A stretch of DNA of 64,000 nucleotides from positions 18,175 to 82,174 of the forward strand of contig CAXGOB010000011.1 in NCBI GenBank assembly GCA_964011275.1. The letters are read 5' to 3'. The notes under the pieces are model-generated. The model did not search any database and had not been told where the DNA came from. It saw only the letters and a program-made list of their open reading frames with translations. Positions within the stretch are counted from its first letter, which is position 1; every line of letters starts with the position of its first letter. The stretch comes from UBA7328 sp002471345. GTDB lineage: Bacteria; Bacteroidota; Bacteroidia; Chitinophagales; Saprospiraceae. A program made the translations under genes and the position numbers. This document shows, piece by piece, positions 36,820-44,939 of the stretch.

Positions 36820-39030
36820 TTATAATAAAGGAGCGATAACCAATGCCACAACTGACATTAACTTCAAAAGAATATTCAGTGATGGACCCGAAGTATCTTT
36901 AAATGGATCTCCCACAGTATCACCTACTACAGTTGCCTTGTGAGGTTCAGAACCTTTATAATACATCTCACCATTTATGCTTACTCCTTCTTCAAACATT
37001 TTTTTTGCATTATCCCACGCACCTCCAGCATTAGACTGGAAGATGGCCATTAATACACCACAAACTGTTACTCCTGCCAATAAACCACCCAACATCTGAG
37101 CGCCCATTACACTTCCTAATCCCAGAAGCTTTGGAGCAAATCCTACAATTACTGGTACCAATACTGCTAAAAGTCCCGGCTGTATCATTTCTCGAATTGA
37201 AGCGTTAGTACTGATCTCTACGCATTTTCCATATTCAGGTTTTCCATCAGCTGCTTCGAATGTCTTTCTATCAGCTGCGCTCCACTTGCTCATTTCTTTT
37301 CCATCATTTTTCTTCATCACAGCAAGAGCTGCAGTCAATTCTGGAATGTCCTTAAACTGTCTTCTAACTTCTTGTATCATATCCATTGCTGCTCTACCCA
37401 CAGCACCCATAGAAAGTGCAGAGAATAAGAATGGAAGCATACCACCAATAAAAAGAGAAGCCATTACGTAAGGATTAGTTAAATCAATACCTGCAAGTTG
37501 TGCATCAGGGTGATACACATTATATGATGTAATAAAAGCCGCAAATAATGCCAAGGCAGTCAATGCTGCTGATCCAATCGCAAAACCTTTACCAATAGCT
37601 GCTGTAGTATTACCCACAGCATCTAGTTTGTCTGTTTTTTCTCTTACTTCTTTTGGAAGTTCTGCCATTTCAGCAATACCTCCTGCATTATCAGAAACTG
37701 GCCCATAAGCATCAATAGCTAATTGTATTCCAGTATTTGATAGCATTCCTACAGCTGCAATAGCAATACCATAAAGCCCTGCAAAAGTATATGCACCGAT
37801 TATAGCTATAGCTAGAATGATAATTGGAATAGCTGTAGACATCATGCCTACTCCTAGACCAGCTATTATATTAGTAGCTGCACCTGTGACAGATTGATCT
37901 ACTATAGATTGTACAGGTTTTGTACCTGTACCGGTATAGAACTCTGTAATCCATCCAATACCAAAACCTGCAAACAAACCAAAAAGAACAGCATATACCA
38001 CTCCCATATTAGAATATGTAATGCCATTAAATGCCCATTCCGAAGGAAGCATTTCTCTTACTATAAAAATAGTAGCTAAAAGCATAAGGCCCATTGCGAT
38101 ATACTCACCTCTGTTCAATGCTTTATGTGGATCGCCACCTTCTTTTACTTTCACAAAAAAGGTACCTATAATAGAAGTGATAATTCCAATTCCTGCTAAG
38201 ACTAAAGGAAGCAATACTGCATTTAGTCCTCCATAAGCATTGGTATCTTCATATCCTACTATACCGATAAATGCAGCTCCAAGTACCATAGTACCAATGA
38301 TAGAACCTACATAAGATTCAAATAAATCAGCACCCATTCCTGCTACATCTCCTACATTGTCTCCTACATTATCTGCAATCGTTGCTGGATTCAATGGATG
38401 ATCTTCAGGAATTCCTGCTTCTACTTTTCCTACTAAGTCGGCTCCCACATCGGCAGCTTTTGTATATATACCTCCACCTACTCTTGCAAAAAGTGCAATT
38501 GATGATGCTCCAAAAGAAAATCCAGTAATAACATTAATCACCTTGCCAATAGACCATCCGTCCATTCCACTGAAGATGATGAATAAGAGTCCTAGACCTA
38601 AAAGTCCTAGACCAACAACTCCCATCCCCATTACTGCTCCACCTGCAAAAGCTACTTCAAGAGCTTTTCCAAGACTGGTTCTAGCTGCATGAGTAGTTCT
38701 TACATTTGCTTTAGTAGCCACTCTCATTCCTATAAATCCTGCTAGAGCAGAACAAATAGCACCAATGATAAAAGCTACGGCAATCAAAGGAGAAGATCCT
38801 TCTATAGTACCACTAAACCCAAGTATAACTGCTACTGCTAGCACGAAGATGCTAAGTACCTTGTACTCTGCTTTCAAAAATGACATAGCCCCATCAGCAA
38901 TGTTATTTGCTATAGTTCCCATTTTCTCTGTACCAACTTCTTGCTTAGTGACCCAAGAAGATTTCCAAAAAGTATAAAGTAATGCCAATACCCCAAGGGC
39001 TGGAATGGCATATATAATCTGTTGTCCCAT
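36820..39030 (-). CDS. hppA: Membrane-bound pyrophosphatase, K+-dependent type (Na+- or H+-pumping)
   Basis: This 736-residue integral membrane enzyme couples pyrophosphate hydrolysis to ion pumping. Visible motifs are GGGIYTKAADVGADLVGK, the DNVGDNVGD pyrophosphate-Mg site, GADLFESY with a membrane Glu and the late DTVGDPFKDTSGP loop. The segment GNTTAAIGKG has Ala where K+-independent enzymes have Lys, so it should belong to the K+-dependent class, which in Bacteroidota is often Na+-pumping; the ion is not proven. Start ATG at 39030 gives a membrane N-terminus. It is monocistronic and ends at the 36737-36772 terminator. Confidence 0.95.
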   Translation of the reverse strand: MGQQIIYAIPALGVLALLYTFWKSSWVTKQEVGTEKMGTIANNIADGAMSFLKAEYKVLSIFVLAVAVILGFSGTIEGSSPLIAVAFIIGAICSALAGFIGMRVATKANVRTTHAARTSLGKALEVAFAGGAVMGMGVVGLGLLGLGLLFIIFSGMDGWSIGKVINVITGFSFGASSIALFARVGGGIYTKAADVGADLVGKVEAGIPEDHPLNPATIADNVGDNVGDVAGMGADLFESYVGSIIGTMVLGAAFIGIVGYEDTNAYGGLNAVLLPLVLAGIGIITSIIGTFFVKVKEGGDPHKALNRGEYIAMGLMLLATIFIVREMLPSEWAFNGITYSNMGVVYAVLFGLFAGFGIGWITEFYTGTGTKPVQSIVDQSVTGAATNIIAGLGVGMMSTAIPIIILAIAIIGAYTFAGLYGIAIAAVGMLSNTGIQLAIDAYGPVSDNAGGIAEMAELPKEVREKTDKLDAVGNTTAAIGKGFAIGSAALTALALFAAFITSYNVYHPDAQLAGIDLTNPYVMASLFIGGMLPFLFSALSMGAVGRAAMDMIQEVRRQFKDIPELTAALAVMKKNDGKEMSKWSAADRKTFEAADGKPEYGKCVEISTNASIREMIQPGLLAVLVPVIVGFAPKLLGLGSVMGAQMLGGLLAGVTVCGVLMAIFQSNAGGAWDNAKKMFEEGVSINGEMYYKGSEPHKATVVGDTVGDPFKDTSGPSLNILLKLMSVVALVIAPLL

Positions 39031-39163
39031 GAATTCTATATTGTTATGTAATTGTTTATTAATATTTATAAAAGACGCGCAAATTTAATGCAATTTGACA
39101 AATGATCAGATAGTATGATATGATAGATTATTATTCCATTTTTTGATTATTATGACAAATATT

Positions 39164-39179
39164 TTTAGATTAGTCTAAA
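39164..39179. promoter_or_regulatory. Likely MntR/DtxR-type operator
   Basis: TTTAGA-TTAG-TCTAAA is a 6-bp-arm inverted repeat centred about 20 bp upstream of the MntR-like ATG and inside the divergent gap with hppA. Its A/T-rich flanks and the TTAG/CTAA core resemble operators of DtxR/MntR/SirR proteins, so autoregulation by metal is likely; binding is inference. Confidence 0.55.
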
Positions 39180-39191
39180 TATTTGAAAAAA

Positions 39192-39848
39192 ATGCTTACT
39201 CGTACAGAGGAAAACTATCTCAAGGCAATCTATAAAGTCTCGGAAAAAGAGAATGGAAGAGTAAATACAAATGCCATCGCAGCAATAACTGAAACATCTG
39301 CCGCCTCTGTGACAGATATGCTCAAAAGGCTGGCTGATAAAGACCTTATCCTCTATAAAAAATATAAAGGAGTATCACTGACTAAAAGTGGAAGTAAGAT
39401 TGCCACCGACTTAATTAGGAAACATAGATTATGGGAATACTTTCTAGTAGAGAAATTGGAGTTTTCCTGGGTAGATGTACATGAAATTGCTGAAGAACTC
39501 GAGCATGTGCCTTTCGATTCTCTTATAGATAGATTGGATGAATATTTGGGCCATCCGAAATTTGATCCACATGGAGATCCTATTCCTAATGCCGAAGGAA
39601 AATTTACCATTAGAGCACAAAGATCATTAGATGGTTTTGATATTGGTAAAAAGGGAATTTTGCTAGGAGTGAAAGAGCACCATAAGGACTTTTTAATATA
39701 TCTGAACAAGCTGCAAATTTCTCTGGGTACTGAATTGGAAATTTTGGAAAAGAACAACTATGATGGATCAATGATGATTAAAATTGATAATAATGCATCA
39801 CATTTGATTAGTGAAAAAGTGAGTAAAAACCTATTGATAAAGAGCTAA
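39192..39848 (+). CDS. Metal-dependent transcriptional regulator (MntR/DtxR family)
   Basis: This 218-residue regulator has an N-terminal winged helix (residues 1-70; RTEENYLKAIYKVSEK, then TSAASVTDMLKRLADKDLI), a metal-binding dimerisation domain (about 70-140; EELEHVPFDSLIDRLDE with Glu/His ligands) and a C-terminal FeoA/SH3-like domain (about 145-218), as in longer DtxR proteins. It should repress manganese or iron uptake when metal is plentiful. I start at the ATG at 39192; a TTG at 39183 would add three residues. Two bases separate it from the metal-binding lipoprotein-like gene downstream. Confidence 0.88.
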   Translation: MLTRTEENYLKAIYKVSEKENGRVNTNAIAAITETSAASVTDMLKRLADKDLILYKKYKGVSLTKSGSKIATDLIRKHRLWEYFLVEKLEFSWVDVHEIAEELEHVPFDSLIDRLDEYLGHPKFDPHGDPIPNAEGKFTIRAQRSLDGFDIGKKGILLGVKEHHKDFLIYLNKLQISLGTELEILEKNNYDGSMMIKIDNNASHLISEKVSKNLLIKS

Positions 39849-39850
39849 TA

Positions 39851-40837
39851 ATGAAAAAGTATATAATTCTAATGACCTTGGGGGCAATGTGCTTTAGCCC
39901 ATTGTTTTCACAATCCAAGCCGAAAGTAGTAGCCTCTGCATCAATGCTTTATGACATAGCGTACAATATAGCAGGGGATGAAGTAGAATTAGAAATGATT
40001 GTGCCGATTGGAGGAGATCCGCATATACATGAACCTACACCTTCTAATGCTAGGATGGTTAACAGAGCAGATTTGGTCCTGATCAATGGACTCACCTTTG
40101 AGGGATGGATGAATGAGCTTATAGAGAATTCAGGAACTAAAGGAGAAACTGTAACTGTAACAGAAGGAATAGATGTGTTGAGGAGTCTCACTTATCAAAA
40201 TAGTGCTGATCCTCATGCTTGGATGATTGCCTCTAATGGGATAATTTATGCCGAAAATACCAGAAAAGCTTTGGTCAATTTGCTTCCAAGTAAAGCCGCA
40301 GTATTTGATCAAAATTTTGAAAAGTATAAATCCAAACTTTTAGAACTAGATCAATATATTAAAATTCAGATAGCTACAATCCCAAAGGAAAAAAGAATAT
40401 TGATCACCTCTCATGATGCTTTCCAATATTATGGGAGAGCATATGGTCTGAAACTCGACGCCATTATGGGTATATCTACTGATGCAGAAGCTCAGACAGC
40501 AGATGTGATGAGAGTAAACGAAGCCATAAGGAAAAATAATGTGCCTGCTATTTTTATTGAAAGTACGATCAATCCAAAAATGATGAAACAGATTGCTAAG
40601 GATAATGATGTAAGAATAGGGGGTGAGCTTTTTGCAGATTCTTTGGGTGATGAAGAGTCACCTGCTGATACCTACATCAACATGTTAAAATCAAATACAG
40701 ATACCATAGTCAAAGCTCTAACTGGAAATAAAGATCAAGAAGAGTTACCCGAAAAGAGTAACCTGCCCCTCTATCTCGGGATTGCTGTATTTCTCCTTTT
40801 GGCTATGTTTTTTGGCATCAGACTAATGAATAAATAG
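39851..40837 (+). CDS. Metal ABC transporter substrate-binding protein (ZnuA/MntA-like)
   Basis: This 328-residue protein has a signal peptide (MKKYIILMTLGAMCFSPLFSQ) and the metal ligands of cluster A-I binding proteins: His in GGDPHIHEPTP, His in ADPHAWM, Glu in FIESTINPK and Asp in FADSLGDEE. A C-terminal hydrophobic segment (LPLYLGIAVFLLLAMFFGI, about residues 302-322) is unusual and suggests inner-membrane anchoring instead of lipidation. Metal specificity (Zn or Mn) cannot be decided, though the MntR-like partner favours Mn or Fe. It lies 9 bp before the ATPase gene. Confidence 0.86.
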   Translation: MKKYIILMTLGAMCFSPLFSQSKPKVVASASMLYDIAYNIAGDEVELEMIVPIGGDPHIHEPTPSNARMVNRADLVLINGLTFEGWMNELIENSGTKGETVTVTEGIDVLRSLTYQNSADPHAWMIASNGIIYAENTRKALVNLLPSKAAVFDQNFEKYKSKLLELDQYIKIQIATIPKEKRILITSHDAFQYYGRAYGLKLDAIMGISTDAEAQTADVMRVNEAIRKNNVPAIFIESTINPKMMKQIAKDNDVRIGGELFADSLGDEESPADTYINMLKSNTDTIVKALTGNKDQEELPEKSNLPLYLGIAVFLLLAMFFGIRLMNK

Positions 40838-40845
40838 ATGTCTGT

Positions 40846-41601
40846 ATGAGTGAGGTGAGTATATCAGTAAAAGGAATAAATATTTCATACGAAAGAAAGA
40901 GAGTTCTTTCAAATATCTACTTGGACATAGAAAAAGGTCACATTTATGGCCTTATAGGCCCTAATGGAGCTGGAAAATCAACACTTTTTAAAACTATACT
41001 AGGGCTCATTGAACCAAACTCTGGTAGTGTAATGGTGTTAGGGGATGAAATGAAAAAAGTGCGTAAAAAAGTGGCCTATGTTCCTCAAAAAGATGAGATA
41101 GATTGGGATTTTCCAGCTACTGTATATGATATTGTCCAAATGGGTCGGTATCCTCATAAAAAAGTGCTGCAAAGGTTAGATCAAAATGATCATGCTATCA
41201 CACAAGAAGCATTAGAAAAGGTAGGAATGCAAGATTTTGCAAAGAGACAGATAGGGGCACTATCTGGAGGCCAGCAGCAAAGAGTATTTATTGCAAGGGC
41301 ACTTTGCCAACAAGCTGATATATTTCTATTAGATGAGCCATTTGTGGGGGTAGATATTACTACAGAGAATAAGATCATAGATATTCTCAAAGAATTAACT
41401 AAAGACGAAAAGACAGTCATGATCGTTCATCATGATTTAGCCACAGCTGATGATTATTTTGACAAGGTGATTCTCTTGAATCAAAGATTAATTACTTACG
41501 GAGATACCAAGGAAGTCTTTACCCAAGAGAATATAGCCAAGACTTATGCTTCTCAATTAAATATACTCCATCAAGTTGGTTTGAGGGAAGGTCGACAATG
41601 A
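40846..41601 (+). CDS. Metal ABC transporter ATP-binding protein
   Basis: This 251-residue ABC ATPase has Walker A (GPNGAGKS), the signature LSGGQQQR, Walker B (IFLLDEPFVG) and the switch His in IVHHDLATAD. It belongs to the Zn/Mn uptake (cluster A-I) group. The stop codon overlaps an ATG (caATGAg), a coupling usually used for the permease gene, but only an 8-codon frame follows. No permease gene is in the window, so the system is either split or the permease was lost here. Confidence 0.92.
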   Translation: MSEVSISVKGINISYERKRVLSNIYLDIEKGHIYGLIGPNGAGKSTLFKTILGLIEPNSGSVMVLGDEMKKVRKKVAYVPQKDEIDWDFPATVYDIVQMGRYPHKKVLQRLDQNDHAITQEALEKVGMQDFAKRQIGALSGGQQQRVFIARALCQQADIFLLDEPFVGVDITTENKIIDILKELTKDEKTVMIVHHDLATADDYFDKVILLNQRLITYGDTKEVFTQENIAKTYASQLNILHQVGLREGRQ

Positions 41602-41651
41602 GATATGCTTTCGATTCTAAGGGGTGAGCAGTCCTAATTGCTAACTATAAC

Positions 41652-42098
41652 CTAACTGCTTTTGTCATTCATCCAAAAGAATTGCAAGTCGACATCTTTA
41701 ATAAAGCCTAATCTTTGATACAAGTTTTGAGCAGGATTGTCAGGTGCGGTCTGAATGGCCATGCCTTTATTATTTTCATTTCGACATAGATCTTTAGCCG
41801 CTTTGATTAAAGCCTCTCCTACACCTTTTCCTCTTATGGATTGATCTACAAATAGATCATTTAAAAGATACATAGGCTTTATTGATACTGATGAAAATAG
41901 AGGGTAAAGCTGCGTAAACCCAACCGCCTTGTCATTTATATAGGCCAAATAAATGATAGACTCATTGTTTTGAATACGAGCTGAGAGAAATTTTTTGACG
42001 CCATTAAAGTCTGATTCTTGTTTGTAGAAAATCCGATAACCGTCAAATAAAGGAACTAAGTCATCGATATGGTCTCTTGTAGCTTGTACTATTTTCAT
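41652..42098 (-). CDS. GNAT family N-acetyltransferase
   Basis: This 148-residue protein has the GNAT fold with the acetyl-CoA loop IRGKGVGEALIKAAKD and the later IQTAPDNPAQNLYQRLGF. It acts in the cytosol on an unknown amine. Close homologues are small diamine- or amino acid-acetyltransferases. It is convergent with the metal ABC operon and divergent from the SDR at 42205. Confidence 0.88.
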   Translation of the reverse strand: MKIVQATRDHIDDLVPLFDGYRIFYKQESDFNGVKKFLSARIQNNESIIYLAYINDKAVGFTQLYPLFSSVSIKPMYLLNDLFVDQSIRGKGVGEALIKAAKDLCRNENNKGMAIQTAPDNPAQNLYQRLGFIKDVDLQFFWMNDKSS

Positions 42099-42204
42099 GA
42101 CATTGTTTTTTCTTGCGCAATACTTGTATCAAATCTATCAATTTCAATCTTTAAGATTTAAAATACATAGGATTCATTTATTAAAATATCAGCATCTTTA
42201 TTTC

Positions 42205-42999
42205 ATGGATTTGCAATTAAAAGGAAAGCTAGCTTTAGTCACTGGATCTACTGCTGGAATAGGATTAGCAATAGCTACATCTTTAGCTAAAGAAGGAGCT
42301 GCTGTATATGTAAATGGAAGAACAGAGCAAAGGATCGAGAATGCTATTGCTTCCATAAAAAGGGAAGTGCCAGAAGCAAAGTTGTATTCAGCAATAGCCG
42401 ACTTTAGTAATAAAAGGGATGTTGAAGCCTTAATTGACAATGTCACAGATGTAGATATTCTTATCAATAATGTAGGCATTTTTGCTCCTTTAGAGTACGA
42501 TCAAATCACTGATGAAGATTGGTATCATATGTGGGATGTGAATGTGATGAGTGGAATCAGACTGTCCCGTGCATATATGCCTAAAATGATAAAGAAGAAT
42601 TGGGGTAGAATTGTTTTTATTTCTAGTGAATCAGGGGTGCAAATTCCAGAGGATATGATTCATTATGGAGTAAGTAAGACTGCTCAGATAGCAGTGTCTA
42701 GAGGATTAGCTCAAGCTACTAGAGGGACTAATGTTACTGTCAATTCAGTACTACCAGGTTCTACATGGTCAGAAGGAGCAGAAAATTATTTCAAAGAACT
42801 AGCTGCGGTACAAGGCAAGAGTATCGAAGCTATAAGCAAGGGCTTCGTTAAGGAAATGAGACCTTCTTGTCTTATAGAAAGATTTGCTTCCACAGATGAA
42901 GTAGCGCATATGGTGACTTACCTTTGTAGCCCATTAGCTTCAGCTACAAATGGTGCAGCAGTAAGAGCAGATGGTGGGACTGTTCCAACTATTATATAA
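42205..42999 (+). CDS. Short-chain dehydrogenase/reductase (SDR)
   Basis: This classical SDR (264 residues) has TGSTAGIG for cofactor binding, NNVGIF (a variant of NNAG), the catalytic Ser in FISSESGVQ and YGVSKTAQIAVSR. It resembles 3-oxoacyl-ACP reductase-like oxidoreductases. The ATG at 42205 (MDLQLKGKLALVTGS) matches family starts; an upstream in-frame ATG at 42097 would add 36 unrelated residues. It precedes a nucleoside phosphorylase gene by 11 bp. Confidence 0.9.
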   Translation: MDLQLKGKLALVTGSTAGIGLAIATSLAKEGAAVYVNGRTEQRIENAIASIKREVPEAKLYSAIADFSNKRDVEALIDNVTDVDILINNVGIFAPLEYDQITDEDWYHMWDVNVMSGIRLSRAYMPKMIKKNWGRIVFISSESGVQIPEDMIHYGVSKTAQIAVSRGLAQATRGTNVTVNSVLPGSTWSEGAENYFKELAAVQGKSIEAISKGFVKEMRPSCLIERFASTDEVAHMVTYLCSPLASATNGAAVRADGGTVPTII

Positions 43000-43010
43000 A
43001 TTCATTCTAA

Positions 43011-43886
43011 ATGACTAAATACCTTTCACCTTCTGAGCTTATAGTCAATGATGATGGTAGTGTATATCATTTACATTTATTGCCTGAACATATAGCGGAT
43101 ACAGTGATCACAGTCGGTGATCAGGATAGAGCAAAAAGAATAAGCGGACTCTTTAATGTCTTAGAGTATGAAATCAGCAATAGAGAATTTACAACCTACA
43201 CAGGAATCTATAAATCGAAAAGAATCACTGTATGTTCTACAGGTATAGGTACTGACAACATTGATATCTTTTTAAATGAACTAGATGCTGCCGTTAATTT
43301 GGACCTCAATGAAAGAAGAGTAAAGCCAGAACACAAGTCACTGAATATTATAAGAATAGGTACAACTGGATCAGTCCATGTAGATGTGCCTGTGGGATCT
43401 TTTGTCGCATCAGCATATGCTATGGGTACTGATAACCTCGCTTACTATTATGATTATCAATTTTCTCAGAGCGAACAGATATTAACGGCATCATTGAGAT
43501 CACACTTTAATCTTAATGCTGATTTTTCTAAGCCTTATGCATTAAGATCTTCAGAGGCGCTTTTGGCCTCTATCGGAGAAAATATGGTCAAAGGAATAAC
43601 TACTACTGCTACAGGATTTTATGCCCCCCAAGGCAGATCACTAAGAGTAAGAGTTTCTGATAAATGGATGAATGATCTTCAATCTTATTCCGAGAATGAT
43701 CTACGTATTACTAATCTTGAAATGGAAACATCAGGACTCTATTTATTAAGCAATCTTTTGGGCCATAACTGTCTCAGTTGTTCTGTTATTTTGGCAAATC
43801 GGGCTGACGGGACTTTCTCTAATAACCCAAAAGAAGTCGTGGACAATTTAATAGATACAGTATTAGAAAAGTTAGTGGTATCGTGA
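43011..43886 (+). CDS. Nucleoside phosphorylase (uridine phosphorylase-like)
   Basis: This 291-residue PNP/UDP_1 family enzyme has the N-terminal DTVITVGDQDRA, STGIGTDNIDIF, IIRIGTTGSVHVDVPVGSF and a C-terminal ITNLEMETSGLYLLS with the conserved Glu-Met-Glu nucleoside-binding turn. It should split a nucleoside with phosphate into base and sugar phosphate in salvage. Base specificity cannot be told. A 7-bp stem-loop (43884-43901) covers the stop codon. Confidence 0.88.
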   Translation: MTKYLSPSELIVNDDGSVYHLHLLPEHIADTVITVGDQDRAKRISGLFNVLEYEISNREFTTYTGIYKSKRITVCSTGIGTDNIDIFLNELDAAVNLDLNERRVKPEHKSLNIIRIGTTGSVHVDVPVGSFVASAYAMGTDNLAYYYDYQFSQSEQILTASLRSHFNLNADFSKPYALRSSEALLASIGENMVKGITTTATGFYAPQGRSLRVRVSDKWMNDLQSYSENDLRITNLEMETSGLYLLSNLLGHNCLSCSVILANRADGTFSNNPKEVVDNLIDTVLEKLVVS

Positions 43887-43945
43887 TAACATCTGTTATC
43901 ATTAAGGTTGAATAAAATTTAGCCCATAGATCATACAAAGTAACT

Positions 43946-44932
43946 TTACTCTGATATTGTAACAGATACACTTCCTAAACCATCACCTCTCACTGTCACT
44001 TTATCACCAGTCTGTAAAAATTTGGCTACTTCACTTTCTCCTATTTTAGCTTTTAACTTATCAATGCGATCTAAGCCAATAATAGCGGCTGCCCTCATCA
44101 TCCATCGTGGGGCAGACATTATCACACCAGCTGGTGTGCCTGTTAAGACTAAATCTCCTTTTTTGAGAGCTGCTTTTGGATACTTTCTTTGGATGGCTTG
44201 CAGCATTTGGAGAGGTGTATATATTAAGTCTGCAGTAGTTTGATGTTGTCTTACTTCTCCATTTACTAATGTTTCTATTATAATACATGGTATGGCATTA
44301 GCCTGAAATTCATGAGGTATCCACATTTGGTCACTCATAGGTGTAAATCCCGGAAAGCTTTTGGAAATACCCCAGTAATTATATCTATTGCTTTGGCCTT
44401 CTCCCATAATAGCCACACTTCGTGCACCAAAATCATTGGCCATGAAAAATCCAATTTTGGGAATAAAGTTGTCATCACTCAATTGTCCATTGGCAATGTC
44501 TTCTAAAAGCACAAAGCCCATTTCTGTTTCATAATCTAATAGGGCCGGAAGATTTTTAATATTCTTTAAATTTTCAGAGATGCCTGATTCATGTTGTTCT
44601 AAAGCAAATATTAGCTCCTCATGGCTTGGTATTTTGACTCTAGCTCCATCATTCGTTATACTGCTCAGTGATTTTTGGAATATAGGGGGATCCCCACTTG
44701 GGTCAAACTCAGAAGCCGTCTCATTTATATGTCCAGCATAGGCTAAACCCACACCATATATGTTTTCTGGCACAGTATCAAAAGCTATAATTGTTCCTTC
44801 TGAAAGATCAAGGCAGGTCAACTTTGCTGGTTTGATTTCATGTGGCAAACCTCTATTAAGATACAAACCAAAGGCAACGATTGTCAGCATTAGGATTGCT
44901 AAAACAACACCCAGATATTTTATGATTTTCAT
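43946..44932 (-). CDS. Fumarylacetoacetate hydrolase family protein, membrane-anchored
   Basis: This protein (328 residues) has an N-terminal membrane segment (YLGVVLAILMLTIVAFGLYL) and an FAH domain with the metal/active-site DYETEMGFVL, NDFGARS and the closing TGTPAGV. A long stretch (about residues 275-310) after TGTPAGV, also present in the second FAH protein at 56147, is outside the usual fold. FAH-family enzymes cleave beta-keto acid C-C bonds, such as fumarylpyruvate or acylpyruvates from aromatic rings. The start at 44932 follows the FAD monooxygenase stop by 7 bp; a start at 44968 is possible but overlaps it. Confidence 0.8.
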   Translation of the reverse strand: MKIIKYLGVVLAILMLTIVAFGLYLNRGLPHEIKPAKLTCLDLSEGTIIAFDTVPENIYGVGLAYAGHINETASEFDPSGDPPIFQKSLSSITNDGARVKIPSHEELIFALEQHESGISENLKNIKNLPALLDYETEMGFVLLEDIANGQLSDDNFIPKIGFFMANDFGARSVAIMGEGQSNRYNYWGISKSFPGFTPMSDQMWIPHEFQANAIPCIIIETLVNGEVRQHQTTADLIYTPLQMLQAIQRKYPKAALKKGDLVLTGTPAGVIMSAPRWMMRAAAIIGLDRIDKLKAKIGESEVAKFLQTGDKVTVRGDGLGSVSVTISE

Positions 44933-44939
44933 GATGTAC

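Noticed and set aside
41600..41629. Nine-codon frame starting in the ATGA overlap after the metal ABC ATPase
   Set aside because: It is too short to be a gene and shows no recognisable permease sequence. It is discussed only as a possible trace of a lost permease.
43884..43901. Stem-loop TGATAAC-ATCT-GTTATCA over the nucleoside phosphorylase stop
   Set aside because: There is no T-run after the stem on either strand, so a terminator is not supported.
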